Positions 25,824 to 35,845 of a DNA stretch of 45,962 nucleotides are shown one piece after another (position 1 is the stretch's first letter; each line of letters starts with the position of its first letter). The notes under the pieces are model-generated. The model was given only the letters and a program-made list of their open reading frames with translations. It was not told the origin of the DNA and ran no database searches. Made by a program: the position numbers and the translations under genes. The DNA is taken from the NCBI GenBank assembly GCA_022773965.1, contig JALFNQ010000234.1, positions 1 through 45,962 on the forward strand, written 5' to 3'. Source of the stretch: Lachnospiraceae bacterium (GTDB lineage: Bacteria > Bacillota > Clostridia > Lachnospirales > Lachnospiraceae).

Positions 25824-25985
25824 CTAGTTAGATTCTTGAACGTCCACTACACTCCATGAATCTTCCCAAAAGATTTGCTTTTCAATTTCTGTACAATCTG
25901 CTATTTGTGCCGCTTCTTCTTTGTTTTCTGCAAAAACCTCTATCAGACCTGTTTTTGATATTGTTACATCCCACTTCTGTTTCAT
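25824..25985 (-). CDS. Small protein with DpnD/PcfM-like look, 5' of the restriction genes
   Basis: A 53-residue open frame with ATG at 25985 and a GGAGG site five bases upstream. It begins MKQKWDVTISKTGLIEVFAE and continues with NKEEAAQIAD, a beta-strand then helix pattern resembling the short DpnD/PcfM-type domain found near restriction or mobile genes. It reads in the same direction as the restriction endonuclease, ending 93 bases before it. Similarity is by eye only. It may be a small accessory or regulatory protein of the island, but no classical HTH controller protein pattern is visible. Confidence 0.55.
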   Translation of the reverse strand: MKQKWDVTISKTGLIEVFAENKEEAAQIADCTEIEKQIFWEDSWSVVDVQESN

Positions 25986-26179
25986 TATACCTCCAATTAA
26001 TTATAAATAAAATAGCATTGAAATAATGATTGAAATAATCACTGATTAGTATTCCTAAAAGATATTAACGAAATGAATTGTACTTATCATTATATCTTTC
26101 ATATTTTACTCCGTCAACTGCTGTTCTTCTATTAATTATCCTTTTATGGATGCCAATGCTTGAAACAATGTAGAGATTG

Positions 26180-28054
26180 TTATTCCTCCGCGTGAAAATA
26201 CCCGTAAACAACCTGGGCTGCCCGCTCATTCATAGCCTCAGCGGCTGCAAGTTCTTCCACAGAGGCAGCGCGGATCGCATCTATGGACTGAAAAGTGCGC
26301 ATGAGCGCCTTACGGCGGGCAGGACCGATACCGGGAATATCATCCAGCACCGAATGCACCTGTTCCTTGCTGCGCAGGGAGCGGTGATACTCGATGGCAA
26401 ACCGGTGCGCCTCATCCTGAATGCGCGTGATCAGGCGAAAGGCCTCACTGTGTCGGTCGATGGGCAGCTCCACATTATTGTAGTATAACCCTCTCGTGCG
26501 GTGATTATCATCCTTTACCATGCCACAGACCGGGATGTGCAGATCCAGTTCCTTCAAAACCTGTAATGCCACATTCACCTGTCCGCGCCCGCCATCCATG
26601 AGGATCAGATCCGGAAAACGCGTAAAGCTGCCATATTCCTCATCCAATTCACGGTCGCGGCGTTCCTGGCGTTCCCGCAGACCATGTTCAAAACGACGGG
26701 TCAGCACTTCATGCATGGACGCATAGTCATCCGGCCCTGCCACAGTACGCAGCTTAAACTTTCGATAGTCACTGCGACTTGGCTTTCCCTTGTCATAGAC
26801 GACCATGGAGCCCACCGACTCAAAGCCGTTCGTATTAGAAATATCATACGCTTCCAGACGCTGCACCTTTTCCCGGGGCAGGGAGAGCAGATCTGCCAGC
26901 TCCTTGACAGCTCCGATCGTCCGTCCCTCCTCACGCTTGATCTTTTCCCGATCCTGCGTCAGAACGATCATCGCATTTTTCTCGGCCAGCTCCACCAGTT
27001 TTTCCTTAGAGCCACGCTTCGGCACCCGTAAATATACACGCTGTCCCTTCTTTTTGGACAGCCACTCCTCAACGATCTCCCGATCCTCTATGTCCGTCTG
27101 CAGCATCAGTTCTCTTGGAATATAGGGTGTTCCTGCATAAAACTGCTTGATAAAAGCAGACAAGATCTGCGCTGGCGTATCTTCGTTCACGATACGCAGA
27201 TAAAAATGGTCTCTTCCGATCATTTTTCCGTCACGGATAAAGAAAATCTGCACCACGGCATCGCGATCATCGCTGGCAAGTGCCAGAATATCGCGATCCT
27301 CACCATCCGCATGGGTAATTTTCTGCTTTTGTGCGATCTGTTTCACGCTGTTTAAAAGATCCCGGTACTCGATGGCCTTCTCAAAATCCAGTTCCTCAGA
27401 GGCCGCATCCATCTTTTCCTGCAACATGCGCAGTACCGGCTGATAACGCCCGTTCAAAAAATCCAGAACGCCGTCAATCTGCTTTCGGTACTCCTCCTTT
27501 GACACATATCCCTGGCACGGTGCCTGACATTGATGAATATGGTAATTCAGGCAGGCCCGCTCTGCGCCGATATCCTTTGGCAGATTCCGGTTGCAGGTAC
27601 GGATCTGGTAAAGCTTGTGGATCAGTCCGATCGTATCCTTGACCGCCCCGGCGCTGGTATAGGGACCAAAATAGACGGATTTATCTTTTTTTAACTGGCG
27701 CGAAAAAAGGACCCTGGGGAACATTTCCCCCAGCGTCACTTTTATATACGGATACGTCTTGTCATCCGTCAGCATTGTATTATATTTTGGCCGGTGCTCC
27801 TTGATGAGATTACACTCCAGCACCAGTGCCTCAAGCTCAGAGTCTGTCACGATATACTCAAAACGCGCGATCTGCTGAACCATCCGGTCTTTTTTAATGC
27901 CCTCATGATGGCTCGCCTGAAAATACTGCCGGACGCGATGGCGCAGCGAAAGCGCTTTGCCAATGTAAATGATCGCGTCCTTTGCATCGTGCATGATATA
28001 GACGCCGGGCTTATTCGGAAGCTTTGCCAGCTCCTCTGCAAAATCAAATTCCAT
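26180..28054 (-). CDS. uvrC: Excinuclease ABC subunit C
   Basis: A 624-residue endonuclease that makes both cuts in nucleotide excision repair together with UvrB. Domains in order: GIY-YIG nuclease (residues 12-95, [18 protein letters not shown]), a Cys-containing region ([20 protein letters not shown], about 168-187), the UVR motif for UvrB contact (about 205-240), the RNase H-like second nuclease ([21 protein letters not shown], about 400-420, and [12 protein letters not shown]), and a C-terminal helix-hairpin-helix ([16 protein letters not shown]). The start has GAAGGAAGCG upstream. In many Firmicutes uvrC lies directly before hprK; here the restriction-modification island lies between them. 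Confidence 0.97.
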   Translation of the reverse strand: MEFDFAEELAKLPNKPGVYIMHDAKDAIIYIGKALSLRHRVRQYFQASHHEGIKKDRMVQQIARFEYIVTDSELEALVLECNLIKEHRPKYNTMLTDDKTYPYIKVTLGEMFPRVLFSRQLKKDKSVYFGPYTSAGAVKDTIGLIHKLYQIRTCNRNLPKDIGAERACLNYHIHQCQAPCQGYVSKEEYRKQIDGVLDFLNGRYQPVLRMLQEKMDAASEELDFEKAIEYRDLLNSVKQIAQKQKITHADGEDRDILALASDDRDAVVQIFFIRDGKMIGRDHFYLRIVNEDTPAQILSAFIKQFYAGTPYIPRELMLQTDIEDREIVEEWLSKKKGQRVYLRVPKRGSKEKLVELAEKNAMIVLTQDREKIKREEGRTIGAVKELADLLSLPREKVQRLEAYDISNTNGFESVGSMVVYDKGKPSRSDYRKFKLRTVAGPDDYASMHEVLTRRFEHGLRERQERRDRELDEEYGSFTRFPDLILMDGGRGQVNVALQVLKELDLHIPVCGMVKDDNHRTRGLYYNNVELPIDRHSEAFRLITRIQDEAHRFAIEYHRSLRSKEQVHSVLDDIPGIGPARRKALMRTFQSIDAIRAASVEELAAAEAMNERAAQVVYGYFHAEE

Positions 28055-28101
28055 ACTGCGCTTCCTTCAAACATCTGATTATGATCATCATGTACCCGTT
28101 T

Positions 28102-30177
28102 CTACGACTGCGGTGTTTCCCCCGCATCCACAGGTTTTTTTGCGATATCTGCATCGCTCTTCGGCTCCACGTAGACCACATCGGCAACCTGTGTATCCAC
28201 CGGCTTCTCCTCTGTCACCGCATCTGCGTCCTGCCGGGCATTTTTGTCGTCAGAATCTGCATTTTCTGCCTCCTCTGATTCAGGAAGCCCCTTCATCTCA
28301 CGGAAAATCTTCATGAATTCTTTGCCGGTGATCGTCTCCTTCTCATACAAATGATCAGAAATACGGTCCAGAATCTCACGATTCTCCTCCAAAAGCTTCC
28401 TTGCATCCGCATAAGCATCCTTGATCATCTTCTGAACCACTTTATCGATCTGCGCGGCAGTCTCCTCACCGCAATTTAGCACCGGACGGCCATCCAGATA
28501 ACGGTTTTCCACGGATTCCAGACTCATCATGCCAAATTCCTCGGACATACCATACTGAGTCACCATCGCACGGGCGATACGTGTCGCCATTTCGATATCA
28601 TTGGCTGCACCGCTGGTGGCCGAATGAAAAACCAGCTCCTCTGCCGCACGGCCTGCCATATAAGTCTTGATCTTTGCCACCAGTTCATCCTTCGTCTGCA
28701 GGAATTTCTCCTCCTCAGGAGTCTGCAGCGTATATCCAAGAGCTCCCATCGTTCTAGGAACGATCGTGATCTTTTGTACCGGCTCTGTATTCTTCTGCAA
28801 AGCAGCCACCATCGCATGACCAACCTCGTGATAAGCAACGATCTTGCGCTCCTGACTGCTCATGGTGCGATCCTTCTTTTCCTTGCCGCCCACTGCCACG
28901 ATCTCAAATGCCTCAAACAGATCGCTCTGATTTACAAAGGCACGTCCATGTTTAACAGCAATAATTGCAGCCTCGTTGATGATATTTGCAAGATCGGAGC
29001 CCACCAGTCCTGCGGATGCCAGTGCAATTGCATCCAGATCCACCGTCTCATCCATCTTGACATCCTTGGAATGCACCCGCAATGTCTCTAGACGGCCTTT
29101 CTGATCCGGTTTATCCACAATGATCCGGCGGTCAAAACGGCCCGGACGAAGTAATGCCTTATCCAGCACCTCCGGACGGTTCGTCGCCGCAAGGATCAAA
29201 AGACCCTTGGAGGTATCAAATCCATCCATCTCTGCCAGCAGCTGGTTTAACGTCTGCTCGCGCTCATCATTTCCACCGTAACGGGTATCACGGCTCTTTC
29301 CGATGGCATCGATCTCATCGATAAAGATAATACACGGCGCCTGTTTCTGCGCCTCCTTGAACAGGTCACGCACACGGGAGGCTCCCACGCCCACGAACAT
29401 TTCCACAAAATCAGAGCCCGCCAGTGAGAAGAACGGCACACCGGCCTCTCCGGCTACCGCCTTTGCCAGCAATGTCTTACCGGTTCCGGGAGGGCCTACA
29501 AGAAGTGCGCCCTTCGGCAGCTTGGCACCGATCTGTGTATATTTCTTCGGATTGTGTAAAAAGTCCACAACCTCCTGCAAAGACTCCTTTGCCTCATCCT
29601 GTCCGGCTACATCTTTAAAGGTCACACCGGTCTTTTTCTCCACATATACCTTGGCATTACTCTTTCCGACACCCATCGCGCCGCCGCCCATTCGCTTCAT
29701 AAGGAAGCCCATCAGGCCCCACAAAAGCACAAGCGGAATCAGGAAGCTGGCAATATTGTAGATCCAGCCTGCCGTATTGTCAGGGATCTCTCCCTTAATG
29801 TCCACGCCCGCATCCTTTAACATCGGAACCAGATCTTCATCTCCTACATAACCGGTATAGTAAGTAATGGGCACGACCTCATCCTCACTCTTTTTCGGTG
29901 TAATATCAATCTGCTGCGAACTGAGCACAACACTCTCGATCTTTCCTTCATCCACCATCTGCAGAAATTCCGTATAGGAAATCTCCCGCGCGGTCATCTG
30001 GGTCTGCCATTTGCTGATCAGACTCATGAACAGCAGCGCCACAAGCGTAATGAGCACAAACATCATTACCATCTGTCCATTGCGGTTGTTGCGCGGTCCT
30101 CCGCCATTGTTGTTATTGTTACCACCATTGTTGTTATTCGGATTGCTTCCTCCGCCTCCGAAATTGCCGTTTTCCAT
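28102..30177 (-). CDS. ftsH: ATP-dependent zinc metalloprotease FtsH
   Basis: A 691-residue membrane AAA+ protease (start MENGNFGG at 30177; in-frame starts at 30207 and 30243 are possible but no start has a strong ribosome site). The first 33 residues are an unusual Gly/Asn-rich tract. Membrane helices lie at about 36-56 and 137-160, flanking a domain of about 80 residues outside the cell. Then come Walker A GPPGTGKT (about 230), Walker [12 protein letters not shown], the second region of homology with RPGRFDRRI, and the protease zinc motif HEVGHA (about 445). The C-terminal tail of about 70 residues is acidic. FtsH degrades membrane and regulatory proteins. It is divergent from pyrG. Confidence 0.96.
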   Translation of the reverse strand: MENGNFGGGGSNPNNNNGGNNNNNGGGPRNNRNGQMVMMFVLITLVALLFMSLISKWQTQMTAREISYTEFLQMVDEGKIESVVLSSQQIDITPKKSEDEVVPITYYTGYVGDEDLVPMLKDAGVDIKGEIPDNTAGWIYNIASFLIPLVLLWGLMGFLMKRMGGGAMGVGKSNAKVYVEKKTGVTFKDVAGQDEAKESLQEVVDFLHNPKKYTQIGAKLPKGALLVGPPGTGKTLLAKAVAGEAGVPFFSLAGSDFVEMFVGVGASRVRDLFKEAQKQAPCIIFIDEIDAIGKSRDTRYGGNDEREQTLNQLLAEMDGFDTSKGLLILAATNRPEVLDKALLRPGRFDRRIIVDKPDQKGRLETLRVHSKDVKMDETVDLDAIALASAGLVGSDLANIINEAAIIAVKHGRAFVNQSDLFEAFEIVAVGGKEKKDRTMSSQERKIVAYHEVGHAMVAALQKNTEPVQKITIVPRTMGALGYTLQTPEEEKFLQTKDELVAKIKTYMAGRAAEELVFHSATSGAANDIEMATRIARAMVTQYGMSEEFGMMSLESVENRYLDGRPVLNCGEETAAQIDKVVQKMIKDAYADARKLLEENREILDRISDHLYEKETITGKEFMKIFREMKGLPESEEAENADSDDKNARQDADAVTEEKPVDTQVADVVYVEPKSDADIAKKPVDAGETPQS

Positions 30178-30370
30178 ATGACTTTTCTCAACTTTCTTAT
30201 CTGCCATCTGCATCGCAGACCGTATTTTACATGCTACAAACACTTCCTACCATTATAAAAGCATTCCTCTACGATTTCAATATATACTTTTCCGTTTTTT
30301 CTAAACATTTTATAAATAAATTCTTAATTTTATAAATCCTCCCCCGCTGGTTTTCTTTTTCTGACCGATG

Positions 30371-30376
30371 TATAAT
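30371..30376 (+). promoter_or_regulatory. Putative -10 element of pyrG
   Basis: TATAAT, 52 bases before the pyrG ATG, which has an AGGAGG site. No good -35 hexamer is found at standard spacing. Confidence 0.45.
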
Positions 30377-30427
30377 TGTGAAATATTATTTTATCTTAAT
30401 TGATTGAAACATCAGGAGGAACCTATT

Positions 30428-32035
30428 ATGTCCGTAAAGTACGTATTTGTCACCGGTGGAGTTGTATCCGGACTTGGCAAAGGAATCACCGCAGCTTCCC
30501 TCGGCCGTCTGCTTAAGGCGCGCGGCTATACAGTTACCATGCAGAAATTTGATCCTTACATCAACATCGATCCCGGAACGATGAACCCGATCCAGCACGG
30601 CGAAGTATTTGTAACAGATGACGGTACAGAGACAGATCTCGATCTGGGACATTACGAGCGCTTTATTGATGAGAGTTTAACCAAAAATTCAAATGTTACT
30701 ACCGGTAAAATTTACTGGTCTGTACTGCAAAAAGAACGCCGCGGCGATTATGGCGGTGGTACGGTTCAGGTCATTCCTCATATCACAAATGAGATCAAAA
30801 GCCGTTTTTACCGCAATTACACCTCTGATGACACACATATTGCCATCATCGAGGTAGGCGGCACCGTAGGCGATATCGAAAGCCAGCCCTTCTTAGAATC
30901 TATCCGCCAGTTCCAGCATGAGGTGGGCCGTGAGAACGCGATCCTCATTCATGTCACATTGATTCCTTATATTAAGGCATCCGGCGAGCTAAAGACAAAA
31001 CCCACGCAGGCATCCGTCAAGGAGCTTCAGGGAATGGGTATCCAGCCGGACATTATCGTGTGCCGCAGTGAGCATGAAGTTGATCAGGGCATCCGCGACA
31101 AGATCGCGCTGTTCTGTAACGTACCCAGCTCCCATGTACTTCAAAATCTGGACGTGGAATATTTATATGAAGCACCCCTTGTCATGGAAAAGGAAAATCT
31201 TGCCAAAGTGGCATGTGAGTGTCTGCACTTAGATTGTCCCGAACCGGATCTTGCTGACTGGGAAGAAATGGTAGACGCGCTGCGTCATCCAAACAAGGAT
31301 GTAACCGTTGCTCTCGTTGGAAAATACACACAGCTGCACGATGCATACATCTCTGTTGTGGAGGCATTAAAGCACGGCGGGATCGCCAGCCGCTCCACCG
31401 TTCATATCAAGTGGATTGACTCCGAGCTTGTGACAGAGGAAAATGTGGGTGAAATGCTCGGTGATGTGAGCGGAATCCTCGTTCCCGGCGGCTTTGGCAC
31501 CCGGGGTGTAGAGGGAATGATCATCGCCTGCCAATATGCAAGAGAGCACAAGGTTCCTTATCTGGGATTGTGCCTTGGTATGCAGGTGTCCATCATCGAA
31601 TTTGCCCGTCATGTCTGCCAGCTGCACGATGCGCACAGTATTGAGCTGGATCCCCAGACCACACATCCGGTCATCGCACTCATGCCCGATCAGGATGAGG
31701 ACGGTGACATCGGCGGTACACTTCGTCTCGGTTCTTATCCCTGCGTGCTTGCAGAAGGCTCAAAGGCCTATGAATTATATGGAACGAAAACGATCCACGA
31801 GCGCCATCGCCACCGTTACGAGGTCAACAATGACTACCGCACGATCCTCACGCAGAACGGCATGAGTCTTTGCGGTCTCTCCCCCGACGGACATATCGTG
31901 GAGATGGTCGAGCAGCCGGATCATCCGTGGTTTGTTGCAACCCAGGCACACCCGGAGCTCAAATCCCGCCCGAACCGCCCGCATCCCTTATTCCGCGGAT
32001 TTGTGGAGGCCGCATTGAAATATCAGGAAAAATAA
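30428..32035 (+). CDS. pyrG: CTP synthase
   Basis: A 535-residue enzyme that converts UTP, ATP and glutamine to CTP, the last pyrimidine step. The start [15 protein letters not shown] at 30428 follows AGGAGGAACCTATT. The amidoligase domain (1-265) has [30 protein letters not shown] and HITNEIK-type segments; the glutaminase domain (about 285-535) has the nucleophile Cys in YLGLCLGMQ (about 378-386) and the catalytic His/Glu in THAHPE-like [10 protein letters not shown] near residue 510. The length matches the family. It is the only long rightward gene between 4 kb and 35 kb and stands alone with its own promoter and terminator. Confidence 0.97.
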   Translation: MSVKYVFVTGGVVSGLGKGITAASLGRLLKARGYTVTMQKFDPYINIDPGTMNPIQHGEVFVTDDGTETDLDLGHYERFIDESLTKNSNVTTGKIYWSVLQKERRGDYGGGTVQVIPHITNEIKSRFYRNYTSDDTHIAIIEVGGTVGDIESQPFLESIRQFQHEVGRENAILIHVTLIPYIKASGELKTKPTQASVKELQGMGIQPDIIVCRSEHEVDQGIRDKIALFCNVPSSHVLQNLDVEYLYEAPLVMEKENLAKVACECLHLDCPEPDLADWEEMVDALRHPNKDVTVALVGKYTQLHDAYISVVEALKHGGIASRSTVHIKWIDSELVTEENVGEMLGDVSGILVPGGFGTRGVEGMIIACQYAREHKVPYLGLCLGMQVSIIEFARHVCQLHDAHSIELDPQTTHPVIALMPDQDEDGDIGGTLRLGSYPCVLAEGSKAYELYGTKTIHERHRHRYEVNNDYRTILTQNGMSLCGLSPDGHIVEMVEQPDHPWFVATQAHPELKSRPNRPHPLFRGFVEAALKYQEK

Positions 32036-32045
32036 ATCAGGATTT

Positions 32046-32088
32046 AAAAAAAAGGAACGCGCCCTTTATACGGTGTGTTCCTTTTTTG
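32046..32088. terminator. Bidirectional terminator shared by pyrG and the MATE gene
   Basis: AAAAAAGGAACgC pairs with GtGTTCCTTTTTT around a short loop, 12 bases past the pyrG stop. The right arm overlaps the last codons of the MATE gene, so it terminates both converging units. Confidence 0.8.
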
Positions 32089-33406
32089 TTTTTAACATCG
32101 GATTTCTCAGATACTGCACGATCAGCGGAATGACCATAAAACACCAGGTGATCGGCTCCGAAACGATAATGCCCCAGTACCCGAAGGGCTCTACCAGCAG
32201 ATTCACCAGTATGATCTTCCCGACACATTCAATGCTGCTGGAAATGACCGGCGTGATGTGGTCTCCGATCCCCTGCATCGTATTTCGCAGTACAATAATG
32301 ATCGCAGTCACCCAGTAAAGCAGCGTATCAAATTTCAGATATGAGGTTGCTGCCGAGATCACGGCAGGGCTGCTCGTTCCTGTCACCAGCCGGATCAGCA
32401 CCGGCGCCACCGTATAACTGCACACAAGCACGATCCCACACCAGATGAACACGATGGTCAGCGCTGCGCGCACGCCTTCTTTTACCCGGTCAAAACGCCC
32501 GGCACCAAAATTCTGTCCCGAATACGTCGCCATCGTCGTGCCCACCACGCCAAACAGCAGCATAAACAGCTCCGTGATCTTCCGCGCCGCGGTGTGCGCC
32601 ACGATGATGTCATTGCCCAGCGTGTTGATGCCGGTCTGCAGTGCCACAGAACCGATATTCACCAGACAGCCCATAAAGCCCATGGACAGACCACATCCAA
32701 ACAGTTCTTCCACAAGCTTCCGCGAAAAAGCAAAATCTGCTTTTCCAATATGTAATAATTCATATTTCTTGTATATAAATATCAGGCATAATACCGTTGC
32801 AAACAACTGCGCTGCCACGGTTGCCACCGCTGCACCGCGCACACCCAGATCCAGCACACAGATGCAAAACAGGTCACCAAATATGTTCAGCACAACAGAG
32901 ATACCCAAAAAGATCAGGGGCGTGACAGAATCTCCGATGGCACGCAGCATCGCCGCGCACAGATTGTACAGCATTGCCACCGTCATGCCTGCAAAAATGA
33001 TCACAATATAGCTGTATGACATCTCATAAATATCTGCACCGACATGAAGCACACCCAGGATCTGTTTCAAACATACGATCGTCACTGCCGTAAGTGCCAG
33101 ACTCACGCCCAGCGCCAGCGTCACAGACGCAGCCACGCTGCGCTTTAATCCCTTCTCATCATTCGCACCAAAAAAACGGGCAATGATCACCGCAAATCCA
33201 TTAGTCAGCCCCTGTAAAAAGCCGATGACCATGGAACTCAGTGACGTTGTGGCACCAACGGCCGCCAGCGCTGTATCTCCCAGCACCGAGCCGACCACAC
33301 GTGTATCCACCAGACTATAGGTCAGCTGCAAAATATTTCCTATTAAAATCGGCAGCATGAACAGAATGATCTGTTTCATCGGCTTGCCTGTCGTCAAATC
33401 ACGCAT
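32066..33406 (-). CDS. MATE family efflux transporter
   Basis: A 446-residue protein with 12 predicted membrane helices in two similar halves. The N-terminus (MRDLTTGKPMKQIILFMLPILIGNILQLTYSLVDTRVVGSVLGDTALAAVGAT) is the typical MatE start, and AQLFATVLCLIFIYKK, GLSMGFMGCLVNIGSVALQTGINTLGNDIIVAHTAARK and NFGAGRFDRVKEGV are family segments. MATE pumps exchange cations for drugs or metabolites; the substrate here is unknown. It lies 16 bases after the DUF212 gene and is probably co-transcribed with it. Confidence 0.94.
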   Translation of the reverse strand: MRDLTTGKPMKQIILFMLPILIGNILQLTYSLVDTRVVGSVLGDTALAAVGATTSLSSMVIGFLQGLTNGFAVIIARFFGANDEKGLKRSVAASVTLALGVSLALTAVTIVCLKQILGVLHVGADIYEMSYSYIVIIFAGMTVAMLYNLCAAMLRAIGDSVTPLIFLGISVVLNIFGDLFCICVLDLGVRGAAVATVAAQLFATVLCLIFIYKKYELLHIGKADFAFSRKLVEELFGCGLSMGFMGCLVNIGSVALQTGINTLGNDIIVAHTAARKITELFMLLFGVVGTTMATYSGQNFGAGRFDRVKEGVRAALTIVFIWCGIVLVCSYTVAPVLIRLVTGTSSPAVISAATSYLKFDTLLYWVTAIIIVLRNTMQGIGDHITPVISSSIECVGKIILVNLLVEPFGYWGIIVSEPITWCFMVIPLIVQYLRNPMLKTKKEHTV

Positions 33407-33422
33407 CTTCGTTCTTCCTTCA

Positions 33423-33890
33423 TCACAGGTACAATAGATTTAATAAAAATGCCATGGCGCAGCCGGTCAGACAGCCGATCAGAACCTGCGCCGGCGTATG
33501 CCCCACAAATTCCTTTAAGCGCTCCTCCGGCAATCCCGGGTTGTCCTTTGAAAAGAGGCGCACCATCTCGTTGAGCAGCTTTGCCTGCTTGCCCGTCTCC
33601 AGCCGGACACCCATCGCATCACGCATCGTGATCATCGCCAGGATCACACAGATCGCAAAGGGAAAAGATCCAACTCCATACACAATCCCCGCTGATACTG
33701 CCACACAGCTCACGGTGGAGGAATGAGCCGAGGGCATCCCTCCGTCTCCCCAGAACCGGCTGATATCCAGCCTTCTGTTCAAAACCGCATCAAGAAGTGT
33801 TTTGCAAAACTGAGCTGAAAACCAGCCTGCCACACCACCCATGAGTACCTGATTACCTAGCAGCTGTGAAAAAAATAATTGTACTGTCAT
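33423..33890 (-). CDS. Divergent PAP2 family membrane protein (DUF212, YuiD-like)
   Basis: A 155-residue protein with four hydrophobic segments (about residues 8-28, 58-80, 85-103, 132-152). The segment RFWGDGGMPSAHSSTVSCVAVSAGI (residues 46-70; key residues Gly-Met-Pro-Ser-Ala-His-Ser) is the hallmark of DUF212 proteins, distant relatives of the PAP2 acid phosphatases. The biochemical role of the family is not established. It is the first gene of a two-gene leftward unit with the MATE transporter, preceded by a gap of 326 bases. Confidence 0.92.
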   Translation of the reverse strand: MTVQLFFSQLLGNQVLMGGVAGWFSAQFCKTLLDAVLNRRLDISRFWGDGGMPSAHSSTVSCVAVSAGIVYGVGSFPFAICVILAMITMRDAMGVRLETGKQAKLLNEMVRLFSKDNPGLPEERLKEFVGHTPAQVLIGCLTGCAMAFLLNLLYL

Positions 33891-34138
33891 CTGTATGCTT
33901 CCTTTTCCAGTGATAAAACCTCATTTTCAATGCCGACTTTATTGTAGCACAGTGATTCTACATGCACAAGCTACCAAATCCATCCATAATAAGGAATATT
34001 TTATATTTCTTTTAGAATTCTTTTATGTTTCGGACACATTTCGGACACATTTTCTGGATATACTATGAACTATCAACAGAGATGTTGATAGCAACAATTC
34101 CCTATATAGATGTAACATTTTCATAACTAAACTCCTCG

Positions 34139-34168
34139 AAAAAACGATCGCAGCAGCGGTCGTTTTTT
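34139..34168 (+). terminator. Intrinsic terminator, orphan on the plus strand
   Basis: AAAAAACGATCGC-agca-GCGGTCGTTTTTT, a 13-bp stem with one G-U pair. No plus-strand gene precedes it, so it could end a small RNA; it also works on the minus strand. Confidence 0.75.
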
Positions 34169-34174
34169 CATTAT

Positions 34175-34206
34175 AAAAAAGAATGTGCCGAGGCACATTC
34201 TTTTTT
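34175..34206 (-). terminator. Intrinsic terminator of the zinc-ribbon gene
   Basis: AAAAAAGAATGTGCC-ga-GGCACATTCTTTTTT, about ten bases past the stop of the zinc-ribbon protein on the minus strand. Confidence 0.85.
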
Positions 34207-34216
34207 ACTACAAGTG

Positions 34217-34633
34217 TTATTCATCCTCACCATCCATCAAAAACCGCATCCGGTTGCGGTCTTGTTTTTTGCCTGCAGAAATAAAGGACATTTCCTTGCT
34301 GCCATTCATGACACGCATACAGTCTGAACACAGCGTACCGAACGTAATAGGTACACCGCATCTTTGGCATCGGGTATTCACCATCTTATTTTCAGCCGTG
34401 ACATATTCGATCCGTCCCTCCTTGATCCATTTGCGTACCTTGCTCTGGGAAATATTGAAGATCTCGGCAAGTTCAAACTCTGTCACATCATGGCTGCGGA
34501 TATATTCGCGCACTTCTTTAAAGAGCACATCATCTTCGCAGGCCGGGCAGAAATCTTTTTCATAATCAATCGGCATCAGTCTGCCGCACATAGAGCATGA
34601 TTTATAGTTAGAATATTGATCTTTGTGATTCAT
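34217..34633 (-). CDS. Zinc-ribbon and HTH protein (YvyF/TIGR03826-like)
   Basis: A 138-residue protein. The start MNHKDQYSN at 34633 has AGGAGGG seven bases upstream; the ATG two codons earlier is too close to it. Residues 13-33 form one zinc-ribbon-like pair, CSMCG and CPAC; residues 40-75 form a helix-turn-helix (VTEFELAEIFNISQSKVRKWIKEGRI), and residues 88-105 form a second cysteine pair, CQRCG and CSDC. The first half resembles YvyF-type proteins encoded in flagellar operons of Firmicutes, but no flagellar gene is visible. It lies directly after the WYL regulator, three bases from its stop, so the pair forms an operon. A role in DNA or RNA binding is inferred. Confidence 0.7.
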   Translation of the reverse strand: MNHKDQYSNYKSCSMCGRLMPIDYEKDFCPACEDDVLFKEVREYIRSHDVTEFELAEIFNISQSKVRKWIKEGRIEYVTAENKMVNTRCQRCGVPITFGTLCSDCMRVMNGSKEMSFISAGKKQDRNRMRFLMDGEDE

Positions 34634-34635
34634 GG

Positions 34636-35637
34636 TCATCCCTCCTCGCTGCGAGAATATTGTTCAAGAATATCTTTTAAATACTGTTCGTACTGCATGC
34701 GGATCTCCGGCGGCGATACGATCTGTACGCCGCTGCCAAGACCGGTAAGCCAGCCGAAAAACTGGCGGCTGACAGCAACGCTGGCGCGGATCCGTATCTG
34801 ATCTGTACCGGTCGGGCGCATAGAGACATCGAGACCGAAACGGTCGATCATCACGCCGGCCAGGGAGGCATCGCACTGCAAGACAACCGTTGTCTCATCT
34901 CCGGCAAACATACCAAAGGTTTTTTTCGCAAATCCGGCAATATCAAGTGTCTCGAAGGTGCTCTTTCCCTGACGGGATATCTCACATACAGAAAGATGCA
35001 GCATTTTATCAACACGGTAATATTTTAAGATTCCTGCCGCCTGATCGTAGGCGATCAGATAATAGTTTTCGTCCTCCCAGGTCAAGAGCCATGGACTAAC
35101 TTCATAGTAAGCGCCGCCTTTTCGCGGAATCATCTCTTTGTGCACTGACCATTCAAAATATTGAAAACGGATGGTACAGTCGGCGGCCATAGCGGCATAG
35201 ATCTTGTCCACATTATAGTAGATCTGCTCATTGGATGATTTGCCACGCTCTGCCACAACGACCTGGCGGTGGAGCTGACCGGCTTCACTGCGGCTGGTCA
35301 GAGTCTCCAGCTTGCTGATCAGTTCGCGGGATTTTTTTGTGGTAACAAAACGGGAAGCCTGCACTGCATCCACCAGAAGCTTTAGCTCCGGAAGCTCAAA
35401 CTGCCGGCTGGCGAGATAATAGCCACCGGGCTTCTCGCGGATAGAAACAATGTCCATGCCGAACTGCTGCAATGCACTCATATCATCATAGATGCTCTTG
35501 CGCTCTGCATGAATGCCCTGCGCTGCCAGATAGTCAATCATTTCTTTGGTCGTAAGCGAATGTGATTCATCCGACTTCTCTAAAAGCAGCTGCGCGAGGT
35601 ATAAAATTTTCAGTTTCTGCCCATAGGACTTTGGCAT
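34636..35637 (-). CDS. WYL domain-containing HTH transcriptional regulator
   Basis: A 333-residue protein. The N-terminal part (residues 8-75) is an HTH of the HTH_11 type: YLAQLLLEKSDESHSLTTKEMIDYLAAQGIHAERKSIYDDMSAL. The WYL domain (about 150-225) has the SPWLLTWEDENYYLIAYD stretch; the W-Y-L-like residues sit in it. The C-terminal part (about 240-325) is the WCX-like extension. WYL regulators bind small ligands or nucleic acid and control varied functions, including DNA damage and defence genes. The ribosome site AAAGGGG lies nine bases before the ATG. A TATAAT on the minus strand near 35710-35715 may be its -10. Target genes are unknown. Confidence 0.92.
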   Translation of the reverse strand: MPKSYGQKLKILYLAQLLLEKSDESHSLTTKEMIDYLAAQGIHAERKSIYDDMSALQQFGMDIVSIREKPGGYYLASRQFELPELKLLVDAVQASRFVTTKKSRELISKLETLTSRSEAGQLHRQVVVAERGKSSNEQIYYNVDKIYAAMAADCTIRFQYFEWSVHKEMIPRKGGAYYEVSPWLLTWEDENYYLIAYDQAAGILKYYRVDKMLHLSVCEISRQGKSTFETLDIAGFAKKTFGMFAGDETTVVLQCDASLAGVMIDRFGLDVSMRPTGTDQIRIRASVAVSRQFFGWLTGLGSGVQIVSPPEIRMQYEQYLKDILEQYSRSEEG

Positions 35638-35773
35638 GTATAAATCCCCTTTGTGATGTATGATCCTCGTATCTGTGTGAGGTCAAAAAAACTCTCACTG
35701 GTGAAATTCATTATAGCACACTTTCCATAAAAGGACTACCGGAACAACAAAGTTTTGATCATAAAAAGAATCT

Positions 35774-35802
35774 TTGCCTGTTCGTCCCAGACGTGTTAAA
35801 AT
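35774..35802 (+). promoter_or_regulatory. Putative promoter of the LacI-family gene
   Basis: TTGCCT (35774-35779), 17 bases, TAAAAT (35797-35802), about 44 bases before the ATG at 35846. Confidence 0.6.
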
Positions 35803-35845
35803 ATCCTTATCATTACTTGCAAAAAATCTGATGGGAGAATCATAT

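Larger units (their letters stand above)
33891..34216. other. Intergenic region holding two terminators and a possible small RNA
   Basis: No coding frame is supported. It contains the direct repeat TTTCGGACACAT twice (34027-34050), a perfect hairpin CTATCAACA-gaga-TGTTGATAG (34070-34091) and two intrinsic terminators (34139-34168, 34175-34206). The left part is the promoter side of the DUF212 gene. Confidence 0.6.
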
